Source of the DNA: JBEKHT01 sp049511715
GTDB lineage: Bacteria > Chloroflexota > Anaerolineae > Anaerolineales > RBG-16-64-43
Direction of reading: 5' to 3'
Length of the DNA: 64,000 nucleotides
NCBI GenBank assembly: GCA_049511715.1
Contig: JBEKXU010000004.1
Coordinates: forward strand, 70,947 to 134,946
Shown here: positions 17,179-24,423 of the stretch, piece by piece
Position numbering within the stretch: the first letter of the stretch is position 1
Layout of the letters: the number at the start of each line of letters is the position of its first letter
Notes under the pieces: generated by a model
Database searches by the model: none
What the model was told of the DNA's origin: nothing
What the model saw: the letters and a program-made list of their open reading frames with translations, nothing else
Program-made: the position numbers and the translations under genes

Positions 17179-18078
17179 CTAGCCCGCGCCCGCCGAGCGC
17201 AGGGCGCGGGCCATCTCCCTCAGGTGGGCGGGCGTGCTCCCACAGCAGGCGCCAATGATCCTCGCGCCAGCCTGCTGGGCCGCCACCGCATAGGCGGCCA
17301 TGTCTGCCGGTCCGGCTGCATACACCGCTCGCCCCTTTTCCAAGCGAGGGACTCCGGCGTTCGCCTTGGACACCAGAACCGTCCCTTCCGGAGCCGCGGC
17401 CTTCATTTTGCGGATCACTTCCAGGATCTCCTCCGGGCCGTTGCCGCAGTTCCCACCGACCGCGGCGGCGCCCAGCGAGGTCAAGACCGAAGCGGCCTCC
17501 TCGGGGGTAACCCCCATCATCGTCCGACCGCGTGTGTCAAAGGTCATGGTCATGATGATCGGCCGCTCCCCGTCCACCATCCGGATCCCATCGAAGGCGG
17601 CTCTCATCTCTTCCAGGCTCGAGATCGTTTCGATCCAGAACACATCGACCCCGCCCTCCCGCAGCGCCTGGGCCTGTTCGGCGAATCCCCGCCGCGCCTG
17701 CTCGTAGTCTAGGTCGCCCAGGGGAGCCATGAGGCCCCCGCTGGGCCCGAGGTCGCCAGCGATGACCGTCTCCTGGCTCCTCTCGGCCCCCGCCTCGCGC
17801 GCCAGGCGAGCGCCGGCCCGATTGAGCTCCGCCACCTGCGACTCCCTGCCATGCATCCCGAGCCGAAACCGGTTGCCCCCAAAGGTGTTGGTGAGGAGCA
17901 TGCGCGCTCCGGCCTCCAGGTACGCTCGATGCACCTGGCGCACCTTGTCCGGCTGCTCTAGGTTCCACATTTCGGGAGGATCGCCGAACTGCAGGCCCAA
18001 TTCAAACAGCATCGTCCCCATGGCCCCGTCCGCCAAGATCGGGCCCGGCCTGGCGAGCAACTGGCTCCATTCGGCCAC
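17179..18078 (-). CDS. Homocysteine S-methyltransferase family protein
   Basis: This 299-residue TIM-barrel protein has the zinc-binding cysteines of homocysteine or betaine-homocysteine methyltransferases: GGNCGNGP near residue 205 and IGACCGSTP near 275. ADGAMGTML near residue 16 and TNTFGGNR near 64 are also typical. It would move a methyl group to homocysteine or another thiol, or act on the adjacent corrinoid protein. The GTG start follows GGGAGG, three bases after the corrinoid gene stop, so the two are closely coupled. The methyl donor (betaine, methyl-corrinoid or S-methylmethionine) cannot be read from the sequence. Confidence 0.85.
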   Translation of the reverse strand: MAEWSQLLARPGPILADGAMGTMLFELGLQFGDPPEMWNLEQPDKVRQVHRAYLEAGARMLLTNTFGGNRFRLGMHGRESQVAELNRAGARLAREAGAERSQETVIAGDLGPSGGLMAPLGDLDYEQARRGFAEQAQALREGGVDVFWIETISSLEEMRAAFDGIRMVDGERPIIMTMTFDTRGRTMMGVTPEEAASVLTSLGAAAVGGNCGNGPEEILEVIRKMKAAAPEGTVLVSKANAGVPRLEKGRAVYAAGPADMAAYAVAAQQAGARIIGACCGSTPAHLREMARALRSAGAG

Positions 18079-18081
18079 GGC

Positions 18082-18777
18082 TCAGCCTCCCTGGGTTCCA
18101 CTCCGTCGCAAGGCCATGAGCTTCTTGGCCGTCTCGACGGCAACGGCGGCATCCCGGCAATAGGCGTCCGCCTCAATTTCCTCGGCAAAGGCCGCATTCA
18201 GGGGGGCTCCCCCAACCAGGACGATCAGGTCCTTGCGCAATCCCGCCTCGTGGAGGGCCTTGATCACCACGCCCATGTACGGCATGGTGGTGGTCAGGAG
18301 GGCGCTCATGCCGACGATCTGGGGGTGGTGTTCCCTCACGGCGGCCAGGAATTTCTCGGCGTCGTTGTTGATGCCTAGGTTGACCACCTTGAAGCCAGCC
18401 CCCTCCATCATCATGGCCACCAGGTTCTTGCCGATGTCATGGATGTCCCCCTTGACGGTGCCGATCACCATGGTTCCGACTTGCGGGGCGCCGGTCTCGA
18501 CCAAGAGCGGGCGCAGGAGCTCCATGCCCGCCTTCATGGCCTTAGCGGCCATCAGAACCTCCGGGACGAACAGGACGCCGTCGCGAAAATCAACGCCCAC
18601 CACATCCATGCCCGCCACCAAGGCCTGGATCAAGACCTGGTACGGGGTCAGCCCGCGCCGCAGCAGCTCCTTCACCCCCGAAACCACCGGGTCGGCGAGC
18701 CCGTCGTAGAGATCGTCCTTCATCTGATCGATCAGCTCGGAGTTTTCCAGTTGGGTCGGTTTTTGTTCGTCGCTCAT
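18082..18777 (-). CDS. Corrinoid (B12-binding) methyltransferase protein, MtgC/MtbC-like
   Basis: This 231-residue protein has the cap helices of the B12-binding-2 domain (residues 15-95) and a Rossmann-like cobalamin domain. The motif DIHDIGK at 111-117 provides the lower axial histidine (DxHxxG). It carries the methyl group between the substrate-specific MttB/MtgB methyltransferase and the THF methyltransferase. Its ATG overlaps the activase stop by four bases (ATGA), so translation is coupled to the repair enzyme that keeps its cobalt in the Co(I) state. This role is well established for the family. Confidence 0.93.
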   Translation of the reverse strand: MSDEQKPTQLENSELIDQMKDDLYDGLADPVVSGVKELLRRGLTPYQVLIQALVAGMDVVGVDFRDGVLFVPEVLMAAKAMKAGMELLRPLLVETGAPQVGTMVIGTVKGDIHDIGKNLVAMMMEGAGFKVVNLGINNDAEKFLAAVREHHPQIVGMSALLTTTMPYMGVVIKALHEAGLRKDLIVLVGGAPLNAAFAEEIEADAYCRDAAVAVETAKKLMALRRSGTQGG

Positions 18778-20432
18778 TGCGTCCCCTCTTCTACCGGTCG
18801 GTTCGCCCGACGATGGCCCCGGGGCCGCTGCGGCTCCGCGGTCGTTGCAGGCAGAATTCCAGCCAAGTGCGGGAAGGCATCCGAAGCATGAGGGATGGCA
18901 ATCGCCGCAACAAATTCATCCTGAAAGCGCGGTTCGGTCGCGGTCTGAACGTGCTCCGCCCAGCGCGCGAGGCGCTGGGCCTCCAGGCGCTGACTGCGGC
19001 TGAGGAGGGCGATGCGGGCCCCGTCTCCGGCCGCATTCCCTACCCCCTGAACCCGTGCCAAGTCGCAGTCGGGGATCATTCCCAGGATCATGGCGTGCTG
19101 CGGGTCAATGTAGCTGCCGAAGGCTCCCGCCAGCGCGATGCGATCGACGTGCTCCACCCCCCGGTGAGCCATGAGCAACTTGACCCCGGCGTAGAGCGCT
19201 GCCTTGGCTAGTTGAATTGCGCGCACGTCGCTTTGGGTGACCACGAGAGGCGCGCCGGAGATCGTCGCGTTTCCCGGCACGAGGATGAACTCTCCCGTCC
19301 GGCCTCGAAACCGAACGCGGGGCGATCGTTCGGCAGCGGCCTCGCGGAAGCGCCCCTCCGGCCCGATAATCCCGGCCAGGAACATTTCCGCCACCGCCTC
19401 AATGATTCCGCTCCCGCAGATCCCGGTGGCGCGACCGGCCGGGGGAAGGTCCGAAGAAGCCTCGGGCTCGACCCAGGGGTCATAACCTATCACCCGATAG
19501 CGCGGCTCCAGAGTCTGCGGGTCGATTCGCACCCGTTCCACCGCCCCGGGGGCCGCTCGCTGGCCATGGGTGATCTGCGCGCCCTCAAAGGCCGGCCCGG
19601 TCGGGCTGGAGGCGCACAGCAAGCGCTCACGGTTCCCCAACGACATCTCCGCATTGGTGCCGACATCGATCACCAGAGCTATCTCATCCTGGCGGTGGGG
19701 TTCCTCCGCCAGCAGCACCCCCACGTGGTCGGCCCCCACGTGGCCGGCAATGCAGGGAAGGACATGCACCTGCGCCGACGGATGGAATTCCAGACCCAGG
19801 TCGCGCGCCTTGAGATCCGTCGCGGAAGACGTCGCCAGCGCAAAAGGAGCCCCCCCCAGCTCCTGCGGGTCAATCCCCAGGAGCAGGTGGTGCATTACGG
19901 TATTTCCCACCAGCACGGCATCCAGCACGCTGTCGGGGGCTAGGCCGACCGATTGGCAGGCTTTTTCGGCCAGCTCGTTCAGGCAGCGGATGATGGCCCG
20001 ATGCATGCGGGTCACGCCCTGAGGCTCCATCATCCCGTAGGACACCCGGCTCATGAGGTCCTCGCCGTAGCGCACCTGGGGGTTCATGCTGGACTCGGTC
20101 GCGAGCACCTGGCCCGTTCTCAGGTCGCAGAGATGCACCACGACCGTGGTTGAGCCCACGTCGACCGCCAGTCCGTAGGCGCCCTCGGCATAACCGGGCT
20201 GAACCCGCAGGACCTGGCGATCCTGCCAGAGCGATATCGTGACTTTGTGATGCCCCTGCTTGAGAGCCGGCTGGAGGGCTCGCAGGGCCGGAAGATCGAT
20301 GGAAAGATCCTGCAGCTTCCACTGCTCCTGCAGAGCCGCCTGCAGGCGCTGCCAGTCTCCGCGATGGTCCGGCATGGTGGCCGGGATGGCTTCGACATAG
20401 ACCTGGCGCACGGCGGGCTCGACTTCCATCAC
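18774..20432 (-). CDS. Corrinoid activation protein, ASKHA domain (RACo/DUF4445), separated by TAG from its Fe-S domain
   Basis: From the first possible start (GTG 20432) this is a 552-residue protein with the ATPase fold of reductive activators of corrinoid proteins. AVDVGSTTVVVHL near residue 88 is the phosphate loop, NPQVRYGEDLMSRV near 118 is the family signature, and CGSGIIEAVAEM and LAGAFGSYID follow. It restores oxidised Co(II) to Co(I) at the cost of ATP. The family normally carries an N-terminal [2Fe-2S] domain in the same chain. Here that domain is the upstream frame (20861-20481), and the bases from 20480 to here stay in the same frame, separated only by one TAG. No good ribosome site precedes the GTG or the ATG at 20429. 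Confidence 0.88.
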   Translation of the reverse strand: MMEVEPAVRQVYVEAIPATMPDHRGDWQRLQAALQEQWKLQDLSIDLPALRALQPALKQGHHKVTISLWQDRQVLRVQPGYAEGAYGLAVDVGSTTVVVHLCDLRTGQVLATESSMNPQVRYGEDLMSRVSYGMMEPQGVTRMHRAIIRCLNELAEKACQSVGLAPDSVLDAVLVGNTVMHHLLLGIDPQELGGAPFALATSSATDLKARDLGLEFHPSAQVHVLPCIAGHVGADHVGVLLAEEPHRQDEIALVIDVGTNAEMSLGNRERLLCASSPTGPAFEGAQITHGQRAAPGAVERVRIDPQTLEPRYRVIGYDPWVEPEASSDLPPAGRATGICGSGIIEAVAEMFLAGIIGPEGRFREAAAERSPRVRFRGRTGEFILVPGNATISGAPLVVTQSDVRAIQLAKAALYAGVKLLMAHRGVEHVDRIALAGAFGSYIDPQHAMILGMIPDCDLARVQGVGNAAGDGARIALLSRSQRLEAQRLARWAEHVQTATEPRFQDEFVAAIAIPHASDAFPHLAGILPATTAEPQRPRGHRRANRPVEEGTQ

Positions 20433-20480
20433 CCGCTGGCTGGCTTCCTTGGCGATGATTTGCTTGCGGGCCTGGCTTTC

Positions 20481-20483
20481 CTA
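20481..20483 (-). other. In-frame TAG within the corrinoid activase reading frame
   Basis: The ferredoxin-like frame ends ...LISVP then TAG, and the very next codons in the same frame read ESQARKQIIAKEASQR and join VMEVEPAVRQVYVE of the ASKHA protein without another stop (20480 to 18774 is 569 codons). In single-chain relatives this junction reads similarly, with a VP.ES...Q...K pattern. TAG is a normal stop for other genes here, including four in this operon. Possibilities are readthrough, a recent nonsense change, a sequencing error, or a functional split with restart at 20432 or 20429. Confidence 0.85.
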
Positions 20484-20861
20484 AGGAACAGAAATGAGCA
20501 CATCCCCGATCACCTCAGCCGCGCAGGCCAGCCTGCGACCCGATATTTGGTTCTTCTCCAGGTAGCTGCTTTCCCCCTCGCCCATCGGGGACAGGTTGGC
20601 CTCACGGGAGACCAGACCATGCTTGGGAAAGTCCCCTGGCTCGAGCACGACCTGGCACTTGCCGCAGGTCTGGCGCCCGCCGCAGATGGACTCGATCTCG
20701 ACTCCCAGAGCGCGGGCCGCCTCCAGAAGAGTTATGCCCCGGGCCACCTGGCCCTTACGGCCAGAAGGCAGGAGGACCACCCGGCATTCCTCAGAACCGG
20801 CGGCTGAATTCACGGCGGTCAAGCCAGCTCCCATTTCGCCCCGCCCCGTCTCAATGCTCAC
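20481..20861 (-). CDS. [2Fe-2S] ferredoxin-like domain of the corrinoid activase
   Basis: This 126-residue product has a plant-type [2Fe-2S] ferredoxin fold with cysteines at residues 60, 66, 69 and 113 (motif CGGRQTCGKC plus LACAAE). In reductive activators of corrinoid proteins this domain passes an electron to cobalt. The frame starts at GTG 20861, eight bases after the methyltransferase stop (20870), with GGAG about eleven bases upstream; an ATG at 20834 is an alternative. It ends at the TAG discussed separately, exactly where the linker to the ASKHA domain would begin. It may work as a separate subunit or as the N-terminus of a 695-codon protein. Confidence 0.88.
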   Translation of the reverse strand: MSIETGRGEMGAGLTAVNSAAGSEECRVVLLPSGRKGQVARGITLLEAARALGVEIESICGGRQTCGKCQVVLEPGDFPKHGLVSREANLSPMGEGESSYLEKNQISGRRLACAAEVIGDVLISVP

Positions 20862-20869
20862 CCGCGGCT

Positions 20870-22390
20870 CTACTCCGCCGCACCACTCGCCCGGCGCCGG
20901 CGGTTGGCCCGATCACGTGAGGCGGCCGGGGATGCGGCGTTCCAGCCGGCCGGCGGACGTGAATCGCCCGCGACGAGATTAGGGAACGCCGAGCGAACTC
21001 GCGCCTCCACACTGGGAGAGAACACGACCGGGTTGTCATGGGTGAGGATCGCGCGGACCTTCTGCATCGCATGGGCTTGCGAATCCAGGCCCCCTTTTTC
21101 CTGCCACTGCTGCCGGGCTTCGCGGTCCGCCACCGCCGGCAGGAAGGGCGTGATCTTCATGTGCTCCAGGGTGTGCAGTTGGTCCATGTACATCCCCGCC
21201 GGCCCGACCTCCGCAATCACATCCAGGGCTAGGTTCTCTTCGCTGAACTCCAGGCCGCGCTGGATGCGCTTCATCATCAGGAAGATCTCGTCGTCAATCA
21301 CCGCCTTGGCAAAGTCAAAAGTCATGAGCGAGTCCAGCAGAGCTCCGGTATTGAACATATGCACCCCGCCCAGCAGGCCCGCCACGGCAGACATGCCCGT
21401 CTCGAATCCCGACTGAGCGTCATTCAGCTTCGAATTCGTCAGGCCGATATAGCCGCCGTTGGGAACATTGTAGAAGCGCGCCATCTGGGCAAAGCCCACA
21501 AACAGGATGCCGGTTTCGATCGCTCCCGGGGCGTACGCTCCGGTCCGCATGTCCGCCACGGTGGGCAGGGTCGCATAGATCGTCGGCTTTCCCGGCCAGA
21601 TCATCTGCTCCAGAATCGCGGCCGCCAGGAACTCCGCATTCCCCTGGGCAATCGTCCCCACCAGAGTCAGCGGTGAGGTGAGGCCGGCATTGGGCACGAT
21701 GGTGGGATAGCAAGGAAGTTTCCGCTCGCAGAAGTAGATGAGGCTTTCGGTCGAGTCAAAATCCATTGTGAGCGGGGAGACGACGGGACAGTAGTGATGG
21801 GTCAGGAAAGGATGCTCCCGATAGGCCCCCTCGCTGCCGGCAATGAGATACACCAGCTGCAGGATTTTCTCGGCATCTTCCGACGGTCCGCTGCCGCGAA
21901 CCGGCTTGGCGCAATTCTTGAGCGAGGTGTAGAAACGCGTCACGCTAAAGAGGCCAGCAGGGGCATCCTGGGCCAGGGTCGCGATCGAAAACACGTCGTA
22001 TCCCGGAAGTTCGTTGACCAGATGAGCAATCTGGGCCAGATCCGCCGAGGTGGCCCGGCGGTCATGACCCGTGAGGGGATCAATAATGTTAGGGGCCGAG
22101 CTTCCCGTCACCATCATCGGGCTATCCTGCGGTATCGTGCGATCGAAGGCCGGGTCTCGGGCATAGAACGTGAACTGGGGCGGAATCATCGAACGGAACT
22201 CTTCCACGATCTGGCGCGGGTAGTGCACCTTCTGGGTCTCCGCCTCGACCCGGCAGCCGTGGCGCGCGAGGATAGCGCGCGCCTTCTCGTTCCGCACGAG
22301 CAGTCCCACTTTCTCCAAGATTTCCAGGGACGCCTCGTGAATCCGTTCAACCTCGCTCTGGCTCAAAAGGGTCGCGTAGCTATTCATCAT
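20870..22390 (-). CDS. MttB-superfamily methyltransferase, probable glycine betaine-type (MtgB-like)
   Basis: This 506-residue protein matches the trimethylamine methyltransferase superfamily (N-terminal ERIHEASLEILEKVGL, central VTGSSAPNIIDP, later AGPAGMYMDQLHTLEHMK). It has no internal TAG, so it is a non-pyrrolysine member like MtgB, which demethylates glycine betaine to dimethylglycine and methylates the corrinoid protein. Other quaternary amines (proline betaine, carnitine, choline) are used by relatives. It follows gntR by 60 bp and precedes the activase by 8 bp. The last 40 residues are an Arg/Ala-rich tail not typical of the family. Two adjacent dimethylglycine-type dehydrogenases support betaine as the substrate. 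Confidence 0.9.
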   Translation of the reverse strand: MMNSYATLLSQSEVERIHEASLEILEKVGLLVRNEKARAILARHGCRVEAETQKVHYPRQIVEEFRSMIPPQFTFYARDPAFDRTIPQDSPMMVTGSSAPNIIDPLTGHDRRATSADLAQIAHLVNELPGYDVFSIATLAQDAPAGLFSVTRFYTSLKNCAKPVRGSGPSEDAEKILQLVYLIAGSEGAYREHPFLTHHYCPVVSPLTMDFDSTESLIYFCERKLPCYPTIVPNAGLTSPLTLVGTIAQGNAEFLAAAILEQMIWPGKPTIYATLPTVADMRTGAYAPGAIETGILFVGFAQMARFYNVPNGGYIGLTNSKLNDAQSGFETGMSAVAGLLGGVHMFNTGALLDSLMTFDFAKAVIDDEIFLMMKRIQRGLEFSEENLALDVIAEVGPAGMYMDQLHTLEHMKITPFLPAVADREARQQWQEKGGLDSQAHAMQKVRAILTHDNPVVFSPSVEARVRSAFPNLVAGDSRPPAGWNAASPAASRDRANRRRRASGAAE

Positions 22391-22450
22391 CCGCCTCTTC
22401 TCGGATTCTCAGGATCTGTTCAGGCCCCGCCCCCCCCGGGGCCCGGCGCG

Positions 22451-23236
22451 TTACTTCTCGACGGGTGCCGCTTCCGTGACAAACCGGAACCGGTCCCCTC
22501 GGTACAGGTCGCGTCCGTGCTCGACCGGCTGATCATGGGCATCATAAGAAAAGCGGCGCTCCAGCATCAGCGGGGAACCGGGCATTACCGCCAAAAGATC
22601 AGACTCGTATTCGGTAGCCAGGACCGGCTCCAGACTCTGGCGGGCTCGAACGACGGTCACGCGGTACTCCCGTTCCATCACCTCATACATCGAGCGCGAT
22701 TCCAAATCGAAACGTTCCAAGCCCGGAAAACGTCGCACCGGAATGATGTAGTGCTCCATCATCACCGGTTCCTGATTGAGGAGCCGCAGGCGTTGGATCT
22801 CGTAAACGGGGGCCGAAACCGGAAGGTCCAGCATCGCGGCCAGGGAGGCCTCGACCGGCCGCTGCTGAAAGGAGACCACCCGCGCGCCCGGAGTAAACCC
22901 TTGGCGTTCCATCGCATGGGTAAAGGAGACCAACCATCCGGCCTGGCGCTCAATCTTTGGGCTGGCCACATATGTGCCCTTGCCCTGCTTGCGCACAAGC
23001 AATCCTTGGGCCGCCAACATGCGCAGCGCATGACGCAGGGTCATCCGGTTGACCCCCAGCCTCTCGCTCAGGTCCCGCTCCGGTGGAAGCTGCGTGCCGG
23101 GAGGGAGGCTTCCGGACTCAATCCAATCCAGCATGCCCTGGGCAACCTGGACATAGAGCGGGAGGGGGGCGTCCAGTTGATGGCTGGACCGTTCCACCGC
23201 GAAAGGAAGGAGGCTTGCGAAGGGGGCTACCCTCAT
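22451..23236 (-). CDS. GntR/HutC-family transcriptional regulator
   Basis: This 261-residue protein has an N-terminal GntR winged helix (PLYVQVAQGMLDWIESG then LSERLGVNRMTLRHALRML, residues 25-85) and a C-terminal UTRA ligand domain of the HutC subfamily (ending VEHGRDLYRGDRFRFV). It is the first gene of the corrinoid operon and probably senses the amine substrate or a product. ATG 23236 is chosen because AAGGGG precedes it; a GTG 24 bases upstream would lie next to the operator. A GGTATA-N7-TATACC palindrome covers the likely transcription start, so autorepression is expected. Confidence 0.9.
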   Translation of the reverse strand: MRVAPFASLLPFAVERSSHQLDAPLPLYVQVAQGMLDWIESGSLPPGTQLPPERDLSERLGVNRMTLRHALRMLAAQGLLVRKQGKGTYVASPKIERQAGWLVSFTHAMERQGFTPGARVVSFQQRPVEASLAAMLDLPVSAPVYEIQRLRLLNQEPVMMEHYIIPVRRFPGLERFDLESRSMYEVMEREYRVTVVRARQSLEPVLATEYESDLLAVMPGSPLMLERRFSYDAHDQPVEHGRDLYRGDRFRFVTEAAPVEK

Positions 23237-23261
23237 CCTTTGCCCCTTAGGAGTGAGCACT

Positions 23262-23310
23262 GGTATATAACCTCTATACCATTATACCTCTGTTTTCACC
23301 AGGTTGTGAA
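23262..23310 (-). promoter_or_regulatory. Promoter and GntR/HutC-type operator of the corrinoid operon
   Basis: On the minus strand TTCACA (23310-23305) and TATAAT (23286-23281) are 18 bases apart. The inverted repeat GGTATA (23262-23267) and TATACC (23275-23280) covers the expected start site, and a third half-site TATACC (23283-23288) overlaps the -10 box. HutC-type regulators favour GTATA/TATAC palindromes. Confidence 0.7.
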
Positions 23311-23412
23311 GGCCTGTAAAGGCAAGTAAGGAGGCCGCCTGACCCAATTTTCCCGGCCCGCAGGTGCCCGGAAGGCAGCGGCGTGTCGAGATATCGAACC
23401 GATTAGCCAGAA

Positions 23413-23436
23413 GGGCCCGCCTCGTGAGGCGGGCCC
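23413..23436 (-). terminator. Hairpin after the chelatase gene
   Basis: An 11-base perfect stem (23413-23423 with 23426-23436) with a two-base centre lies 22 bases beyond the chelatase stop. It is strong but has no clear T-run on the minus strand, so it may also act as an insulator before the corrinoid operon. Confidence 0.5.
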
Positions 23437-23457
23437 CACCCTCCTATCGCGTCCTGC

Positions 23458-24414
23458 TCAAGTCCACAATTCGGAGCGGACCGTCTGATACAGGGATTCC
23501 GCCTTTAATTCCTGAAGTGTGTAACACGGCGCTTTCAGGTGCTCGGCCAAGCGACGAGCCAACCCCTGGTCAAAGGCGGCGTGTTCCATGTTCACCACCA
23601 CACTCCGCACGCCGGATTCCTGGATTTCCTCAGCAAAACGATGGGCCTCATCGATCGGGGGCAGGGATCCCATGGAAACATTCGCGGCCCCATCGGTGAG
23701 AAGGATCATCATCGGCATCACCTCAGGATGCAGGGTCTTTTCTTGACGGATGACCTTAAGGGCCATCGCCAATCCAGCGGACAGAGGGGTCTTGCCACCT
23801 ACGGGGATATCCGCCAGGGCCTTCTGCGCCAGCTGAGTGGAGTGCGTCGGAGGCAGGACTTGAATAGCACGATCCTTTTGAAACACCACGAGTCCGACGC
23901 GATCCCGGCGCTGATAGGCATCCGTCAGCAGGGAGAGGATAGCCCCCTTGGTAGCCGACATCCGTTCGGCGACGGCCATGGACCACGAAGCGTCCACCAC
24001 GAAGAGAATCAGGTTCGCTGCCCGCTTCACGCGGATCTTGCGGTGGTAGTCGGAAGGATGAACAGCGAAGGCAACCCGCTCACGCTCCTTTTCACGCTCC
24101 CGCTGAAAGGGGGCGGCGGCCCGCAGCGTCGCGTCGAAGGCCAGATCGTCCGCCTTTCCGGGGGTGGGACGCGCCTGGATATAGCGACCGCGCTTCTGCT
24201 CGGTCCGGGTGCGCGAGCGACGCCCTCGCTCGCGGCGGGTGAGGCGGTCCAAGGGAGTGGCGAGTCGGCGCGGAGAAAACTCCGGGCCAATTTTGACTTT
24301 CTGGCCCCCCTCCCACCAGGGGGCTTCGCGGCTTTCGCCTGCCGACTGACGGGACGGTTCGACCGGGGTTTGTTGCGGAGGCGCTTCCTGGAGCGGTGCG
24401 CGGATCAGCTCATC
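23458..24414 (-). CDS. ChlD-like VWA half of chelatase, read in the -1 frame
   Basis: This frame has no credible start of its own; the first candidate, TTG 24252, lacks a ribosome site and cuts into open coding sequence. Upstream of it the frame stays open (DELIRAPLQEAPPQQ onward) back to the A-run at 24415-24423. It contains the Pro-rich linker and a von Willebrand A domain: MIDAS motif DASWSM, AYQRRDRVGLVVF, and GGKTPLSAGLAMAL, as in magnesium/cobalt chelatase D subunits. Shifting -1 at the slippery site gives a protein of about 684 residues, the usual ChlD length. With ATPase subunits and CobN it would insert cobalt in B12 synthesis, or magnesium in chlorophyll synthesis. Confidence 0.82.
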   Translation of the reverse strand, partial: DELIRAPLQEAPPQQTPVEPSRQSAGESREAPWWEGGQKVKIGPEFSPRRLATPLDRLTRRERGRRSRTRTEQKRGRYIQARPTPGKADDLAFDATLRAAAPFQREREKERERVAFAVHPSDYHRKIRVKRAANLILFVVDASWSMAVAERMSATKGAILSLLTDAYQRRDRVGLVVFQKDRAIQVLPPTHSTQLAQKALADIPVGGKTPLSAGLAMALKVIRQEKTLHPEVMPMMILLTDGAANVSMGSLPPIDEAHRFAEEIQESGVRSVVVNMEHAAFDQGLARRLAEHLKAPCYTLQELKAESLYQTVRSELWT

Positions 24415-24423
24415 TTTTTTTTT
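24405..24423 (-). other. Candidate -1 frameshift or transcript slippage site in chlD
   Basis: The zero-frame codons read gtA AAA AAA AAG ATG AGC TGA, giving nine A bases followed by G and containing the classic heptamer A AAA AAG (24420-24414), with the zero-frame stop eight bases after it. A -1 slip enters the VWA frame at GAT. A run of nine A also favours polymerase slippage (one extra A gives the same frame). A short CGCT/AGCG stem lies downstream; AGGA lies about 17 bases upstream. Confidence 0.75.

Noticed and set aside
20481..20483. TAG as a genome-wide sense codon (pyrrolysine code)
   Set aside because: At least eight other genes here end in TAG, including four in the same operon, and no pyl genes are in the window. 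Local recoding remains open, but wholesale reassignment does not fit.
20870..22390. Pyrrolysine-containing trimethylamine methyltransferase
   Set aside because: The frame has no internal TAG over 506 codons, so it is a non-pyrrolysine MttB-family member.
21794..23329. Plus-strand open frame opposite the methyltransferase and gntR genes
   Set aside because: It lies antisense to two well-supported genes and crosses the operator; no family resemblance.
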